Part shown: positions 42,275 to 50,852 of the stretch, in pieces
Layout: each line of letters opens with the position of its first letter
Position numbering within the stretch: the first letter of the stretch is position 1
Assembly (NCBI GenBank): GCA_947477655.1
Contig: CANJTS010000002.1
Coordinates: forward strand, 317,440 to 381,439
Direction of reading: 5' to 3'
DNA from: CAILUG01 sp903844415
GTDB taxonomy: Bacteria; Pseudomonadota; Gammaproteobacteria; Pseudomonadales; Pseudohongiellaceae
DNA length: 64,000 nucleotides
Notes under the pieces: generated by a model
Told to the model about the DNA's origin: nothing
Seen by the model: only the letters and a program-made list of their open reading frames with translations
Database searches by the model: none
Program-made: the position numbers and the translations under genes

Positions 42275-43990
42275 ATGAGCGAAACAATAATTCAAACTAA
42301 TGTGGCAAATGATTCAGGTCTCGAAAATTTCGCTGACCTTTTTGCCCTAAGCATGCAAGACCTTGATATGAAAACCGGTTCTATTGTGACCGGTACCATC
42401 ATTGATATTGACTCTGAATGGGTGACAGTTCACGCCGGCCTGAAATCTGAAGGCGTCATTCCTAGAGCAGAGTTTCTGACTGACGCTGGCGAATTTACCT
42501 TGAACATTGGCGACAAGGTCAAGGTGTCCTTGGAAGCAGTGGAAGATGGATTCGGTGAAACCCGTCTATCCCGCGAAAAAGCTAAGCGTGCAGAAACTTG
42601 GCTGGTTCTCGAAGAAGCCTTTGCAAAAGGCGCGGCTGTAATCGGTGTCATTAATGGCAAAGTAAAAGGTGGCTTTACTGTAGATGTAAACACCATTCGT
42701 GCGTTCCTTCCTGGCTCACTGGTTGATGTGCGTCCAATCCGCGATACCACTCATTTGGAAGGTAAAGAACTCGAATTCAAATTGATCAAGCTGGATCAAA
42801 AACGCAATAACGTAGTTGTGTCGCGTCGTGCAGTACTGGAATCTGTGAATACAGTAGAACGTGATGAATTGCTGTCCAACTTACAAGAAGGTCAAGCGGT
42901 CAAAGGTGTGGTGAAAAATCTGACAGATTACGGTGCATTCGTTGATTTGGGTGGCATTGACGGTCTGTTGCATATCACTGACATGTCATGGAAACGCATC
43001 AAACATCCAAGTGAAATTGTTACAGTGGGTGCAGAAATAGATGTGAAAATTCTCAAATTCGATCGAGAGCGCAATCGCGTTTCTCTTGGGCTTAAACAAC
43101 TTGGCGAAGATCCATGGGTGGAAATTAAACGTAGATATCCAGAAAACACCAAAGTTAAAGCTGTCATTACTAACCTCACAGATTATGGTTGTTTTGCAGA
43201 GTTGGAAGAAGGCGTTGAAGGTCTGGTACACGTTTCAGAGATGGATTGGACCAACAAGAACATTCATCCCTCTAAACTCGTACAATTGGGTGATGTAGTG
43301 GAAGTGATGATTCTGGACATAGATCAGGAACGTCGCCGCATCTCATTGGGCCTAAAACAATGTAAACAAAACCCTTGGGATGTTTTCGCTACGAAATATC
43401 AGAAGGGCGACAAAATTTCCGGAAATATTAAATCCATCACAGATTTTGGTATTTTCATTGGTCTGGAAGGAGATATTGACGGTTTAGTGCATCTGTCTGA
43501 CATTTCATGGGATGAAGCTGGCGAGCAAGCTGTTCGTCAATATACGAAAGGTGACAAGCTTGATACCGTCATTCTGTCTATTGACCCAGAACGTGAAAGG
43601 ATTTCTCTTGGCGTGAAACAAATGTCCGGTGATCCTTTCGTCAACTATGTTAGCCAAAATGAAAAAGGCAGTTTGGTAAAAGGCACAGTTAAATCGGTTG
43701 ATGCAAAAGAAGCAGTTATCGAGCTGACCGAAGGAGTTGAGGGAATTCTCAAAGCTTCTGATATCAGCCGAGATCGTGTTGAAGATGCACGCCTTGCCCT
43801 CACTGTAGGTGCTGTCATCGAAATGATGATCACTAACGTTGATCGCAAAAACCGGGTATTGGGCCTCTCGATCAAGGCAAAAGATATGGAAGAAGAAAAA
43901 GATTCAATCAAAGAGCACAAGCAGAGTACTACTGTTGCTGCACCGGCAACGTTAGGAGATCTGATCAAAGCCAAAATGAATAAGGAATAG
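42275..43990 (+). CDS. rpsA: 30S ribosomal protein S1
   Basis: 571 residues with six S1 RNA-binding domains: the first two (ribosome-binding) from about residue 30, then four with the repeated G-V---TDYGAFVDL-GIDGLLH and ISLGLKQ motifs. The C-terminus is Lys-rich. It recruits mRNA to the 30S subunit. AGGA precedes the ATG. It ends at a clear terminator before ihfB. Confidence 0.98.
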   Translation: MSETIIQTNVANDSGLENFADLFALSMQDLDMKTGSIVTGTIIDIDSEWVTVHAGLKSEGVIPRAEFLTDAGEFTLNIGDKVKVSLEAVEDGFGETRLSREKAKRAETWLVLEEAFAKGAAVIGVINGKVKGGFTVDVNTIRAFLPGSLVDVRPIRDTTHLEGKELEFKLIKLDQKRNNVVVSRRAVLESVNTVERDELLSNLQEGQAVKGVVKNLTDYGAFVDLGGIDGLLHITDMSWKRIKHPSEIVTVGAEIDVKILKFDRERNRVSLGLKQLGEDPWVEIKRRYPENTKVKAVITNLTDYGCFAELEEGVEGLVHVSEMDWTNKNIHPSKLVQLGDVVEVMILDIDQERRRISLGLKQCKQNPWDVFATKYQKGDKISGNIKSITDFGIFIGLEGDIDGLVHLSDISWDEAGEQAVRQYTKGDKLDTVILSIDPERERISLGVKQMSGDPFVNYVSQNEKGSLVKGTVKSVDAKEAVIELTEGVEGILKASDISRDRVEDARLALTVGAVIEMMITNVDRKNRVLGLSIKAKDMEEEKDSIKEHKQSTTVAAPATLGDLIKAKMNKE

Positions 43991-44013
43991 GCAACTATTC
44001 CCTAGCAAAGTAT

Positions 44014-44045
44014 GCCTTCTGTCTTAGTGGACAGAAGGCTTTTTT
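44014..44045 (+). terminator. Rho-independent terminator after rpsA
   Basis: GCCTTCTGTC pairs perfectly with GACAGAAGGC around a TTAGTG loop, followed by six Ts. It lies 24 bases after the rpsA stop and separates it from ihfB. Confidence 0.95.
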
Positions 44046-44091
44046 GAAGTAGTAACCATTTGATCATGCTGAGTGATGAAGGAAAATTACA

Positions 44092-44382
44092 ATGACTAAA
44101 TCAGAGCTCATAGAACAAATAGCAACAAAACAGACCCAATTATCTGCAAAAGATATCGAGCTGGCAGTAAAGGCCATTATTACTTATATGGCAGGTGTGC
44201 TTTCTGAAGGTGGACGTATCGAGATCCGTGGTTTTGGTAGCTTCTCATTACATTACAGACATCCACGTACTGGGCGTAATCCAAAAACTGGAGAGCCAGT
44301 GGTGTTAAGTGGCAAATATGTGCCGCATTTCAAGCCGGGGAAAGAATTGCGTGACAGGGTCAATGAAGGCATACAGCAATAA
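44092..44382 (+). CDS. ihfB: Integration host factor subunit beta
   Basis: 96 residues of the HU/IHF fold. GGRIEIRGFGSFSLHYRHPRTGRNPKTGEPV is the DNA-intercalating beta arm with its Pro. It pairs with IhfA (encoded at 59981) to bend DNA. GAAGGA is the ribosome site. The rpsA-ihfB-lapA-lapB order is conserved. Confidence 0.97.
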   Translation: MTKSELIEQIATKQTQLSAKDIELAVKAIITYMAGVLSEGGRIEIRGFGSFSLHYRHPRTGRNPKTGEPVVLSGKYVPHFKPGKELRDRVNEGIQQ

Positions 44383-44518
44383 TTTGCTACAGCTAAAGTG
44401 CTTTAAGTATTCGGCCTTATTAATCAATTGTCGAAATACATAACAATTAAATGCATCATGGAAGTGATGTGTATGTAAGCAAAGATAATTACGTCTCTCG
44501 ATTAAGAATAGCGTTTAG

Positions 44519-44805
44519 ATGATGATTTTTTTCGGTTTCTTAGAATTGTACTTTTCGGTCTGATACTTGTTGCGGTTCTTGTTTTCTCTTCTCACAATAC
44601 AACAAAGATTGCCGTATGGCTGGGCCATGAATTAATTGCGCAACCAGTAAGTTTGTGGATAATTTCTGCTTTTATCAGTGGTGGGTTAGCTGGATTGTTG
44701 ATGGGGCAAGGAATTTGGCGCAGACTGCAATATCGACATGAAATACCTAAGTTGCAGCAGAAAATAAAACTTGCAGAGAGTGAGTTGTCTAGCATGCGAC
44801 TATAA
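44519..44805 (+). pseudogene. lapA: LapA-domain membrane protein, frame broken at a T7 run
   Basis: From 44527 to the TAA at 44803 one frame reads as LapA: hydrophobic FFRFLRIVLFGLILVAVLVF, then the KIAVWLG and PVSLW region, a second helix (IISAFISGGLAGLLMG) and a basic, coiled tail. That frame has no ATG, GTG or TTG. The two ATGs at 44519 and 44522 are one frame off and would join it if the seven Ts at 44526-44532 were eight. Thus the gene carries a one-base loss in a homopolymer, is read by slippage, or has a sequencing error. LapA partners LapB (YciM) in lipopolysaccharide control. Only LapB is intact as read. Confidence 0.72.
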
Positions 44806-44865
44806 GTTAAAAAACTAGCTACAATTTGAATATCTGAAAGAATCCAACCGCGACTCTTCACTGTA

Positions 44866-46062
44866 ATGGAAATTACTTCTCCCCCAAGCTTTTTATTGTT
44901 AATACTGCTAGCTATTGGTTTAGCGTGGTGGGCAGGCTATCGCAGTAGATTTAGAAAAATTCCAGGTATAAAGCAAAGTTTCGACCAGGAATATTTCATT
45001 GGTCTGAATTACTTGTTGAATGATGAGCCTGATGATGCCATTGATCTTTTCATAGATGCTTTAGAGTTGAGCTCGGATACTCTGGAGACACATTTGGCTT
45101 TATGTACATTGCTACGTAGACGAGGCGCTGTTGATCGTGCGATAAATCAAAGTCAATTTCTTTTGAATAATCAAAAATTTACTTTAATTCAAACTGGAGA
45201 AATTAAACTAAATTTGGTACGGAGTTATATTGCTGCTGGATTATTTGATCGAGCCGAACAAATGTTGCGCGAGCTGAACTCTGCTTCACCACAAATAAGA
45301 GAAGCTGCTCTAGGACTCGCTATGACAGTCTTTCAGATGGAAAAAGATTGGAAGCAGGCGCTGTCTGCAGCAATGGAACTGCTTACAATATGTCCAGCAG
45401 TCAAACGTCCTGAACTGCAGATGCAGTCTTCGCATTATTATTGCGAATTAGCCGAAGTTGCGTTGAATCACAATGATTTGCAGTCAGCTAGAGCAGAATT
45501 GCAGAATGCATTACAAATTACTCGTAACAATGTACGAGTATATTTATTGTTAGGGAGTATTGAAGCGTTAACCGGAAATTTTCAAGAGGCAGTACGAATT
45601 TTGCAGAAAGTAGTCCAATACGATCCAGGTTTTGCAAGTGAAGCCACTGCTGGATTGCTCGAAAATATGCAGAAAGCAGGGATGGAAAATCAGATTTCCT
45701 GGATGCTTGAAGGTGGACAGACTGAAAATCTTGGTTTCCGTCAGTTTCAAGAAATTGTCAGTAATATACAAAAAAGCCAGGGTGATGCTGCAGCATTAGC
45801 GCTCCTGCAGAGGCATTTGTATAAAAATCCTTCTTTAGCAGTCCTTGCCCAAATTTTTGCATATGCAGCTAAGAGTTCGATACAGGAGCAAAGTGCAGTG
45901 CTCGAAATTGGAACGGCTTTCCTCAATATGCATTTACACCACAGTCCCAATTATCGTTGTGAAAATTGTGGGTTTGAATTAAAGAATCTGCATTGGCTTT
46001 GTCCTAGTTGCAGTAAATGGGGAATTGTTAAACCGATTGAAGGAAAATTCACTTTCCATTGA
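44866..46062 (+). CDS. lapB: Lipopolysaccharide assembly protein LapB (YciM)
   Basis: 398 residues. One N-terminal membrane helix (about residues 5-22) anchors a cytoplasmic TPR array (from YFIGLNYLLNDEPDDAID to about 340). It ends in a rubredoxin-like zinc or iron knuckle with CENC and CPSC. LapB scaffolds LpxC degradation by FtsH and so limits lipid A synthesis. The key Cys residues are all present. It lies 60 bases after the broken lapA frame. Confidence 0.94.
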   Translation: MEITSPPSFLLLILLAIGLAWWAGYRSRFRKIPGIKQSFDQEYFIGLNYLLNDEPDDAIDLFIDALELSSDTLETHLALCTLLRRRGAVDRAINQSQFLLNNQKFTLIQTGEIKLNLVRSYIAAGLFDRAEQMLRELNSASPQIREAALGLAMTVFQMEKDWKQALSAAMELLTICPAVKRPELQMQSSHYYCELAEVALNHNDLQSARAELQNALQITRNNVRVYLLLGSIEALTGNFQEAVRILQKVVQYDPGFASEATAGLLENMQKAGMENQISWMLEGGQTENLGFRQFQEIVSNIQKSQGDAAALALLQRHLYKNPSLAVLAQIFAYAAKSSIQEQSAVLEIGTAFLNMHLHHSPNYRCENCGFELKNLHWLCPSCSKWGIVKPIEGKFTFH

Positions 46063-46182
46063 AAACCAAAAGCTTCATATCTCCATTTTAATATTGGACG
46101 TTGTATTAATTTAAGTAGATATATTTATATGTAAATTTTATATCTAATTACTGTGAACGATGAAAGAAGGAATGCGCAGGTT

Positions 46183-46884
46183 ATGAATGATCCCAAAAAA
46201 ATTATAGTTGCTCTTGATTATTCATCAGAAAAGTCTGCCTTACACTTGTTAAGTTTGCTCGATCCCACTTTTTGCAGAGTGAAAATTGGAAAAGAATTAT
46301 TTACGCGATATGGGCCTGATCTTGTCAGAAAAATTACCCATTCAGGATTTGAAGTTTTTCTTGATCTTAAATTTCACGACATCCCCAACACAGTCGCCGG
46401 GGCTATCAGTGCAGCTGCCGATCTCGGTGTGTGGATGGTGAATGTACACGCTGCTGGGGGTAGAAGTATGTTGGCCGCTGCAAGAAAGGTTATTACAGAA
46501 AAAATGCCCATCAAGTTGGTTGCTGTTACTGTGTTAACTAGCCTTTCGCCTCTAGATTTACAGGAGACCGGGGTGATTGGATTGCCCGAACAACAAGTAT
46601 TGAGGTTGGCGGGTATGGCAGCTGACTGTGGTCTTGATGGAGTTGTGTGTTCGGCTAACGAGATTGAATCGTTAAGACTTAATCTGCCAACAAAATTCTT
46701 ACTAGTAACACCAGGAATTAGGCCTCTAGGTGATAATCCAGGAGACCAAAAAAGAATTGAAACCCCTGCCCGTGCCTTAGCCAAAGGAAGTGATTATCTG
46801 GTAATAGGACGTCCAATTACTCAGGCTTCGGATCCCTCCCAAAAGCTGCAAGAAATTTTGCTCGAAATTCAGGGCAAAATTTAA
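46183..46884 (+). CDS. pyrF: Orotidine-5'-phosphate decarboxylase
   Basis: 233 residues from ATG 46183 (a GTG ten codons upstream is less likely). IIVALDYSSEKSAL and the catalytic FLDLKFHDIPNTVAGA (Lys with two Asp), then VTPGIRPLGDNPGDQKR and YLVIGRPIT for phosphate binding. It makes UMP from OMP in pyrimidine synthesis. pyrF next to lapB is usual in this group. Confidence 0.96.
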   Translation: MNDPKKIIVALDYSSEKSALHLLSLLDPTFCRVKIGKELFTRYGPDLVRKITHSGFEVFLDLKFHDIPNTVAGAISAAADLGVWMVNVHAAGGRSMLAAARKVITEKMPIKLVAVTVLTSLSPLDLQETGVIGLPEQQVLRLAGMAADCGLDGVVCSANEIESLRLNLPTKFLLVTPGIRPLGDNPGDQKRIETPARALAKGSDYLVIGRPITQASDPSQKLQEILLEIQGKI

Positions 46885-46944
46885 AATTTCTGCTAGATTG
46901 AATTGGCAGTATTGTTGCTGCGAAATATTCAAGGAGGAAGGAAA

Positions 46945-47271
46945 ATGTTTCATTCATGTGTTCGTAAAATTCAGTTTTTTACTCAAATCACGCTTTTATC
47001 AACAGTCTTATTTAGTGCTCATGCAGTGTTCGCGCAGGCTAGTGCAGGTGCTGAACCTGCTGTGGCAATTCTTGATCAGGTAAATATCAATGAGGCCGAT
47101 GCCGAAACAATCGCAGATGTATTGGTTGGTGTGGGTACTAGCCGTGCTACTGCTATTGTCGAATACCGTGATCTTCACGGTCGCTTTAGTAACTTAGAGC
47201 AATTGATGGAAGTGAAAGGTATAGGGGAAGCAACTGTGTTAGATAATAGTGAAAAAATTCGGTTTGAATAA
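46945..47271 (+). CDS. ComEA-type helix-hairpin-helix DNA-binding protein
   Basis: 108 residues from ATG 46945, with AAGGAGG and a further AAGGAA upstream. A signal peptide (to AVFA-QA) is followed by a Ala/Gly linker and two helix-hairpin-helix motifs (VNINEADAETIADVLVGVGTSRATAIVEY and KGIGEATV). It is a periplasmic, single-domain ComEA homologue that binds DNA during uptake in competent species. A terminator follows 20 bases after the stop. Confidence 0.9.
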   Translation: MFHSCVRKIQFFTQITLLSTVLFSAHAVFAQASAGAEPAVAILDQVNINEADAETIADVLVGVGTSRATAIVEYRDLHGRFSNLEQLMEVKGIGEATVLDNSEKIRFE

Positions 47272-47291
47272 GAAGAATTCAAGACTGGAAT

Positions 47292-47319
47292 AAAAAGGCG
47301 TCTTTGGACGCCTTTTTTT
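47292..47319 (+). terminator. Rho-independent terminator after comEA
   Basis: AAAAAGGCGTC pairs with GACGCCTTTTT around a TTTG loop and continues into seven Ts. It separates comEA from the glycosyltransferase gene. Confidence 0.95.
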
Positions 47320-47375
47320 GCGTTTAGACAGTGAGTGTTATCATTCATTTTTGTTATTTTAATTTTGATTATTTC

Positions 47376-48449
47376 ATGCACTTAATTCTGCTATTTTTTC
47401 TGGTCTTTCTGATTGCTCTTTTTTCGACTTTTTTATGGCTACAGTTGGCCAAAAAATTTCTATGGATAGATAGACCCAATCAGCGAAGTTCACATGTAGT
47501 GCCAACTCCTAAAAGTGGTGGGGCAGGCTTTGTTTTAGGTTTCACGTTTTTCACATTGGTGTTATATGTGTGGCAACTTATTACATTAAATGAATTATTG
47601 CTGTGCAGTGTAGGTTTGCTTATGGCTTTGACTGGATTTATTGACGATATACTCAATCTTAGTCTTGGAATTAGAATTGGGGTGCAGTTGTTTGTGTCCT
47701 GCGCAATGGTGGCCTTACTACCAATATTGCCAACTATCCCCCTGTTCGGAAATCTGGAGTTAAGTAGTGTTTGGATTGTAGTCTTTGTAGTTATAGCGAT
47801 GGTGTGGTTGGTCAATCTATATAATTTCATGGATGGCATAGATGCATTGGCCGCAAGTGAAGCAATTTTCTTTACTTTGGCCTTAGCGTGGTTCGCACTG
47901 CCAGCAATTTCGGCCAGCATTTCGTTGCTAGCACTTGGATTAGCTGTTGCTCTTAGTGGATTTATTTTTTTCAATTTGCCACCCGCTCGAATTTTTATGG
48001 GCGATTTAGGTAGTAATTATCTTGGATACGTTTTGGGGGTTCTTGGATTACTTGGCATCATCAATAACATAATAAACATTTGGACGATTTTGGTATTGTT
48101 GGGTGTATTCATTGTTGATAGTAGCTTCACTCTTGTCGGAAGAATGAGAGCGGGGCTCGTGTGGTACCATGCTCATTGCTCCCATGCATATCAGCATGCG
48201 GCCCGCAATTACGCCAGTCATGGTAAAGTAGTAGTGGCAGTTGGAGTTATTAATATAGTTTGGTTATTGCCTTTGGCATGGCTGACAATTTTATATCCTG
48301 AAGCAGGATTGCCAATTACCTTAGCAGCATGGATGCCGCTTGTAATGTTGGGAAGATTTTGTAAGCTTCAACAAGTACAAAACCCAACTGTTGAGACAGA
48401 ATTTAAAATTGCTAATGACTCAGACTCAGGGAGAATAAAGGATGAGTGA
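47376..48449 (+). CDS. Polyprenyl-phosphate sugar-1-phosphate transferase (WecA/WbpL-like)
   Basis: 357 residues from ATG 47376 (the GTG at 47331 would add 15). About ten membrane segments. GFIDDILNL, NLYNFMDGIDALA, GDLGSNYLGYVLG and the HAHCSHAYQHA loop are the MraY/WecA-family catalytic motifs. It should move a HexNAc-1-phosphate from UDP-sugar to undecaprenyl phosphate to start O-antigen or another envelope glycan. It overlaps the next gene by eight bases. In pseudomonads the two are the last genes of a long O-antigen cluster, which is missing here. Confidence 0.9.
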   Translation: MHLILLFFLVFLIALFSTFLWLQLAKKFLWIDRPNQRSSHVVPTPKSGGAGFVLGFTFFTLVLYVWQLITLNELLLCSVGLLMALTGFIDDILNLSLGIRIGVQLFVSCAMVALLPILPTIPLFGNLELSSVWIVVFVVIAMVWLVNLYNFMDGIDALAASEAIFFTLALAWFALPAISASISLLALGLAVALSGFIFFNLPPARIFMGDLGSNYLGYVLGVLGLLGIINNIINIWTILVLLGVFIVDSSFTLVGRMRAGLVWYHAHCSHAYQHAARNYASHGKVVVAVGVINIVWLLPLAWLTILYPEAGLPITLAAWMPLVMLGRFCKLQQVQNPTVETEFKIANDSDSGRIKDE

Positions 48450-50415
48450 ACCTATTAAATTCAGAAGTTTCTCTCTATCGCGTTGCATAAAGCAATGTTT
48501 CATGATGATCTTTGATGGCATTCTAATTCTGACGGCGCTTTGGTTGTCTGCAATCCTAGTCAATCCTGATTTCTTTCAGCGCAATCCTTCCGAAAATTAT
48601 TTGGTTTACTTTCTGTTTATCGCTGCTAGCGCTATCGTCATTTTTTATAGGTCCGGATTATATCGAACAATCCTGTTGTATATGGGGCTGCAATCTGGAG
48701 TGGTAATCCTCAAGGGGATTACACTGATTACAATGATCACATCATTTTTTGTTTTTGTTAGTCAAACCCTGCATTTCCCTGTACAGGCAATTTTGGTTTT
48801 CTGGATGATGTCACTGCTGATGGTAGGTGGTATCCGTTTTATGGCAAAAATTACGCATCAGAATATGATTTATAATTTTCGACCTCGTGAACCAGTCATT
48901 ATTTATGGCGCAGGTAGTTCCGGAATGCAATTACTAGCGGCTCTCAATAATGGGGGTCAATATTTGCCGGTAGCATTTGTAGACGACAACATATCTCTGG
49001 TTGGAAATACATTACATGGCATTCCTGTGTACAGTTCTTTAGTTATACCTGAGCTAATCGAAAATTTTTCGGTGCGCCAAATTTTATTGGCAATGCCTTC
49101 GGCAACCCATGCTGAGCGCAAACATATCCTTAATGCTCTTGAGCGATATCCAGTTCATGTAAGAACGGTACCTGATTTGTTTGAAATGGTTTCTGGCAAA
49201 GTGCGGGTTGATGAGGTTCGTGATATTAATATTGAAGATTTGCTCGGTCGAGACATCGTGCCTCCAGATACGCAATTGATGGGAGCCTGCATTCGGGGGA
49301 GTAATGTGCTAATTACCGGTGCAGGTGGTTCTATTGGTTCGGAATTGTGTCGACAGATAATCAAGTTAAAGCCTAGTCAGTTAATTCTGTATGACAATTC
49401 AGAATATGGGCTATACATGATTGAAAGTGAGTTGAAAGAAATGCGGGAACTGTCGGGGGATGGTAGTGAAATAAAAATTTTTGCTTTACTTGGTTCAATT
49501 CGAAACAAGATTCATGTTGAAAATGCACTGCGTAAATTTAATGTACGCACTCTCTATCATGCCGCTGCTTACAAACAGGTGCCAATGGTAGAGAAAAATA
49601 TTATTGAGGGTGTACAAAACAACATCTTTGGCACTCTTATACTTGCAAGCGCCGCCGCAAAATATAATGTAGAAAATTTTGTTTTTATTTCAACAGACAA
49701 AGCAGTCCGTACGGCCAACATTATGGGTGCTACCAAAAGATTCGCTGAGCAAATTTTGCAATCACTTGCGGCCAATGGCAGTCGGACAAAGTTTTCAATG
49801 GTACGGTTTGGAAATGTGTTAGGTTCTTCAGGGTCTGTGGTGCCTCTTTTCCGAAAACAAATTGCCCAAGGTGGTCCCGTCACTGTAACTCATTCTGAGG
49901 TAACTCGATATTTCATGACTGTACAGGAAGCCGCTCAGTTAGTGATTCAAGCAGGATCAATGGCATCATCGGGTGCGGATGTATTTGTCCTCAATATGGA
50001 TGAACCAATTCGAATTGTTGACCTTGCGCGAAAGATGATTAATCTAATGGGTTATATAGTTAAAGATGAGCGTAATCCTAACGGTGACATTGCCATTGAA
50101 TATACAGGTTTGCGACCTGGTGAAAAATTACATGAAGAATTGTTGATTGGTGAGCAGGTCACTGGTACCGACCACCCGAAAATCATGCGGGCAGAAGAAG
50201 TTTGTCTTTCATGGATGGAAATCCAAGATCTTTTATTGCGCCTTGAGCAAGCGTGCGACGATTTGGACCAAGTACGGATAAGGGAAGTCTTAAGTGAAGC
50301 GATTGGAGGGTTTGTTGCTAAAGAATCTGTAAGCGATCCAATGTTGGAAGCACAGACTATCGAGTTTGCAGCACTTCACAAAGATAAGAAGATTTATCCA
50401 TTATTTCGTAATTAA
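48442..50415 (+). CDS. Membrane UDP-GlcNAc 4,6-dehydratase (WbpM/CapD-like)
   Basis: 657 residues. Four N-terminal membrane helices (about 20-130), a CoA-binding-like Rossmann domain (IIYGAGSSGMQLL, about 150), then a second Rossmann dehydratase domain with GAGGSIGSELCRQI, STDKAV and MxxxK (IMGATKR) in place of the usual YxxxK. That Met is normal in WbpM-type enzymes. It makes the 4-keto-6-deoxy sugar precursor of QuiNAc/FucNAc-type residues. It overlaps the transferase gene, so the two act together. Confidence 0.92.
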   Translation: MSEPIKFRSFSLSRCIKQCFMMIFDGILILTALWLSAILVNPDFFQRNPSENYLVYFLFIAASAIVIFYRSGLYRTILLYMGLQSGVVILKGITLITMITSFFVFVSQTLHFPVQAILVFWMMSLLMVGGIRFMAKITHQNMIYNFRPREPVIIYGAGSSGMQLLAALNNGGQYLPVAFVDDNISLVGNTLHGIPVYSSLVIPELIENFSVRQILLAMPSATHAERKHILNALERYPVHVRTVPDLFEMVSGKVRVDEVRDINIEDLLGRDIVPPDTQLMGACIRGSNVLITGAGGSIGSELCRQIIKLKPSQLILYDNSEYGLYMIESELKEMRELSGDGSEIKIFALLGSIRNKIHVENALRKFNVRTLYHAAAYKQVPMVEKNIIEGVQNNIFGTLILASAAAKYNVENFVFISTDKAVRTANIMGATKRFAEQILQSLAANGSRTKFSMVRFGNVLGSSGSVVPLFRKQIAQGGPVTVTHSEVTRYFMTVQEAAQLVIQAGSMASSGADVFVLNMDEPIRIVDLARKMINLMGYIVKDERNPNGDIAIEYTGLRPGEKLHEELLIGEQVTGTDHPKIMRAEEVCLSWMEIQDLLLRLEQACDDLDQVRIREVLSEAIGGFVAKESVSDPMLEAQTIEFAALHKDKKIYPLFRN

Positions 50416-50548
50416 TTGAATTTGTTGGGCTGCCTTAATTTGCACCGCGGGGATGCAATAAGAATTTGATACCGCTGTAAAGATTCGGGGCGTGGCTACT
50501 TGCGAAAGAAAGGGTCTAGTAGAAAAATAAAATATGCGATTTCGAAAT

Positions 50549-50623
50549 TGGCTGCCCAACCTGGGCTCGAACCAGGAACCAAGTGATTAACAGTCACCTA
50601 CTCTACCATTGAGCTATTGGGCA
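50549..50623 (-). tRNA. tRNA-Asn (GUU)
   Basis: Reading the minus strand, the acceptor arms TGCCCAA and TTGGGCA pair fully, the anticodon loop is CTGTTAA (anticodon GTT), the T arm is CCTGG-TTCGAGC-CCAGG, and CCA is encoded. It lies between the wbpM-like gene and uvrB on the opposite strand. The remaining gaps on both sides hold no other gene I can see. Confidence 0.97.
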
Positions 50624-50852
50624 TTTTTGCGTGCAAGAGGAGTCAATCTCGAAGCAGGCGCATACTAATGAGAATTGCAGTTTAGGTCAACCTCAACATC
50701 GCGAGAAATTTGATAGTTAACTGTCTGCATGTTATCACTCGAATGGCTTTAATCATTTTTATAAATGGTCGTCAGTTCGGGAATATACCGCTGAATTGTT
50801 GCTCCCCTTGTCATAATATTAGCCGCTTGTTTTTTACCAGTTTCCATTTGTC

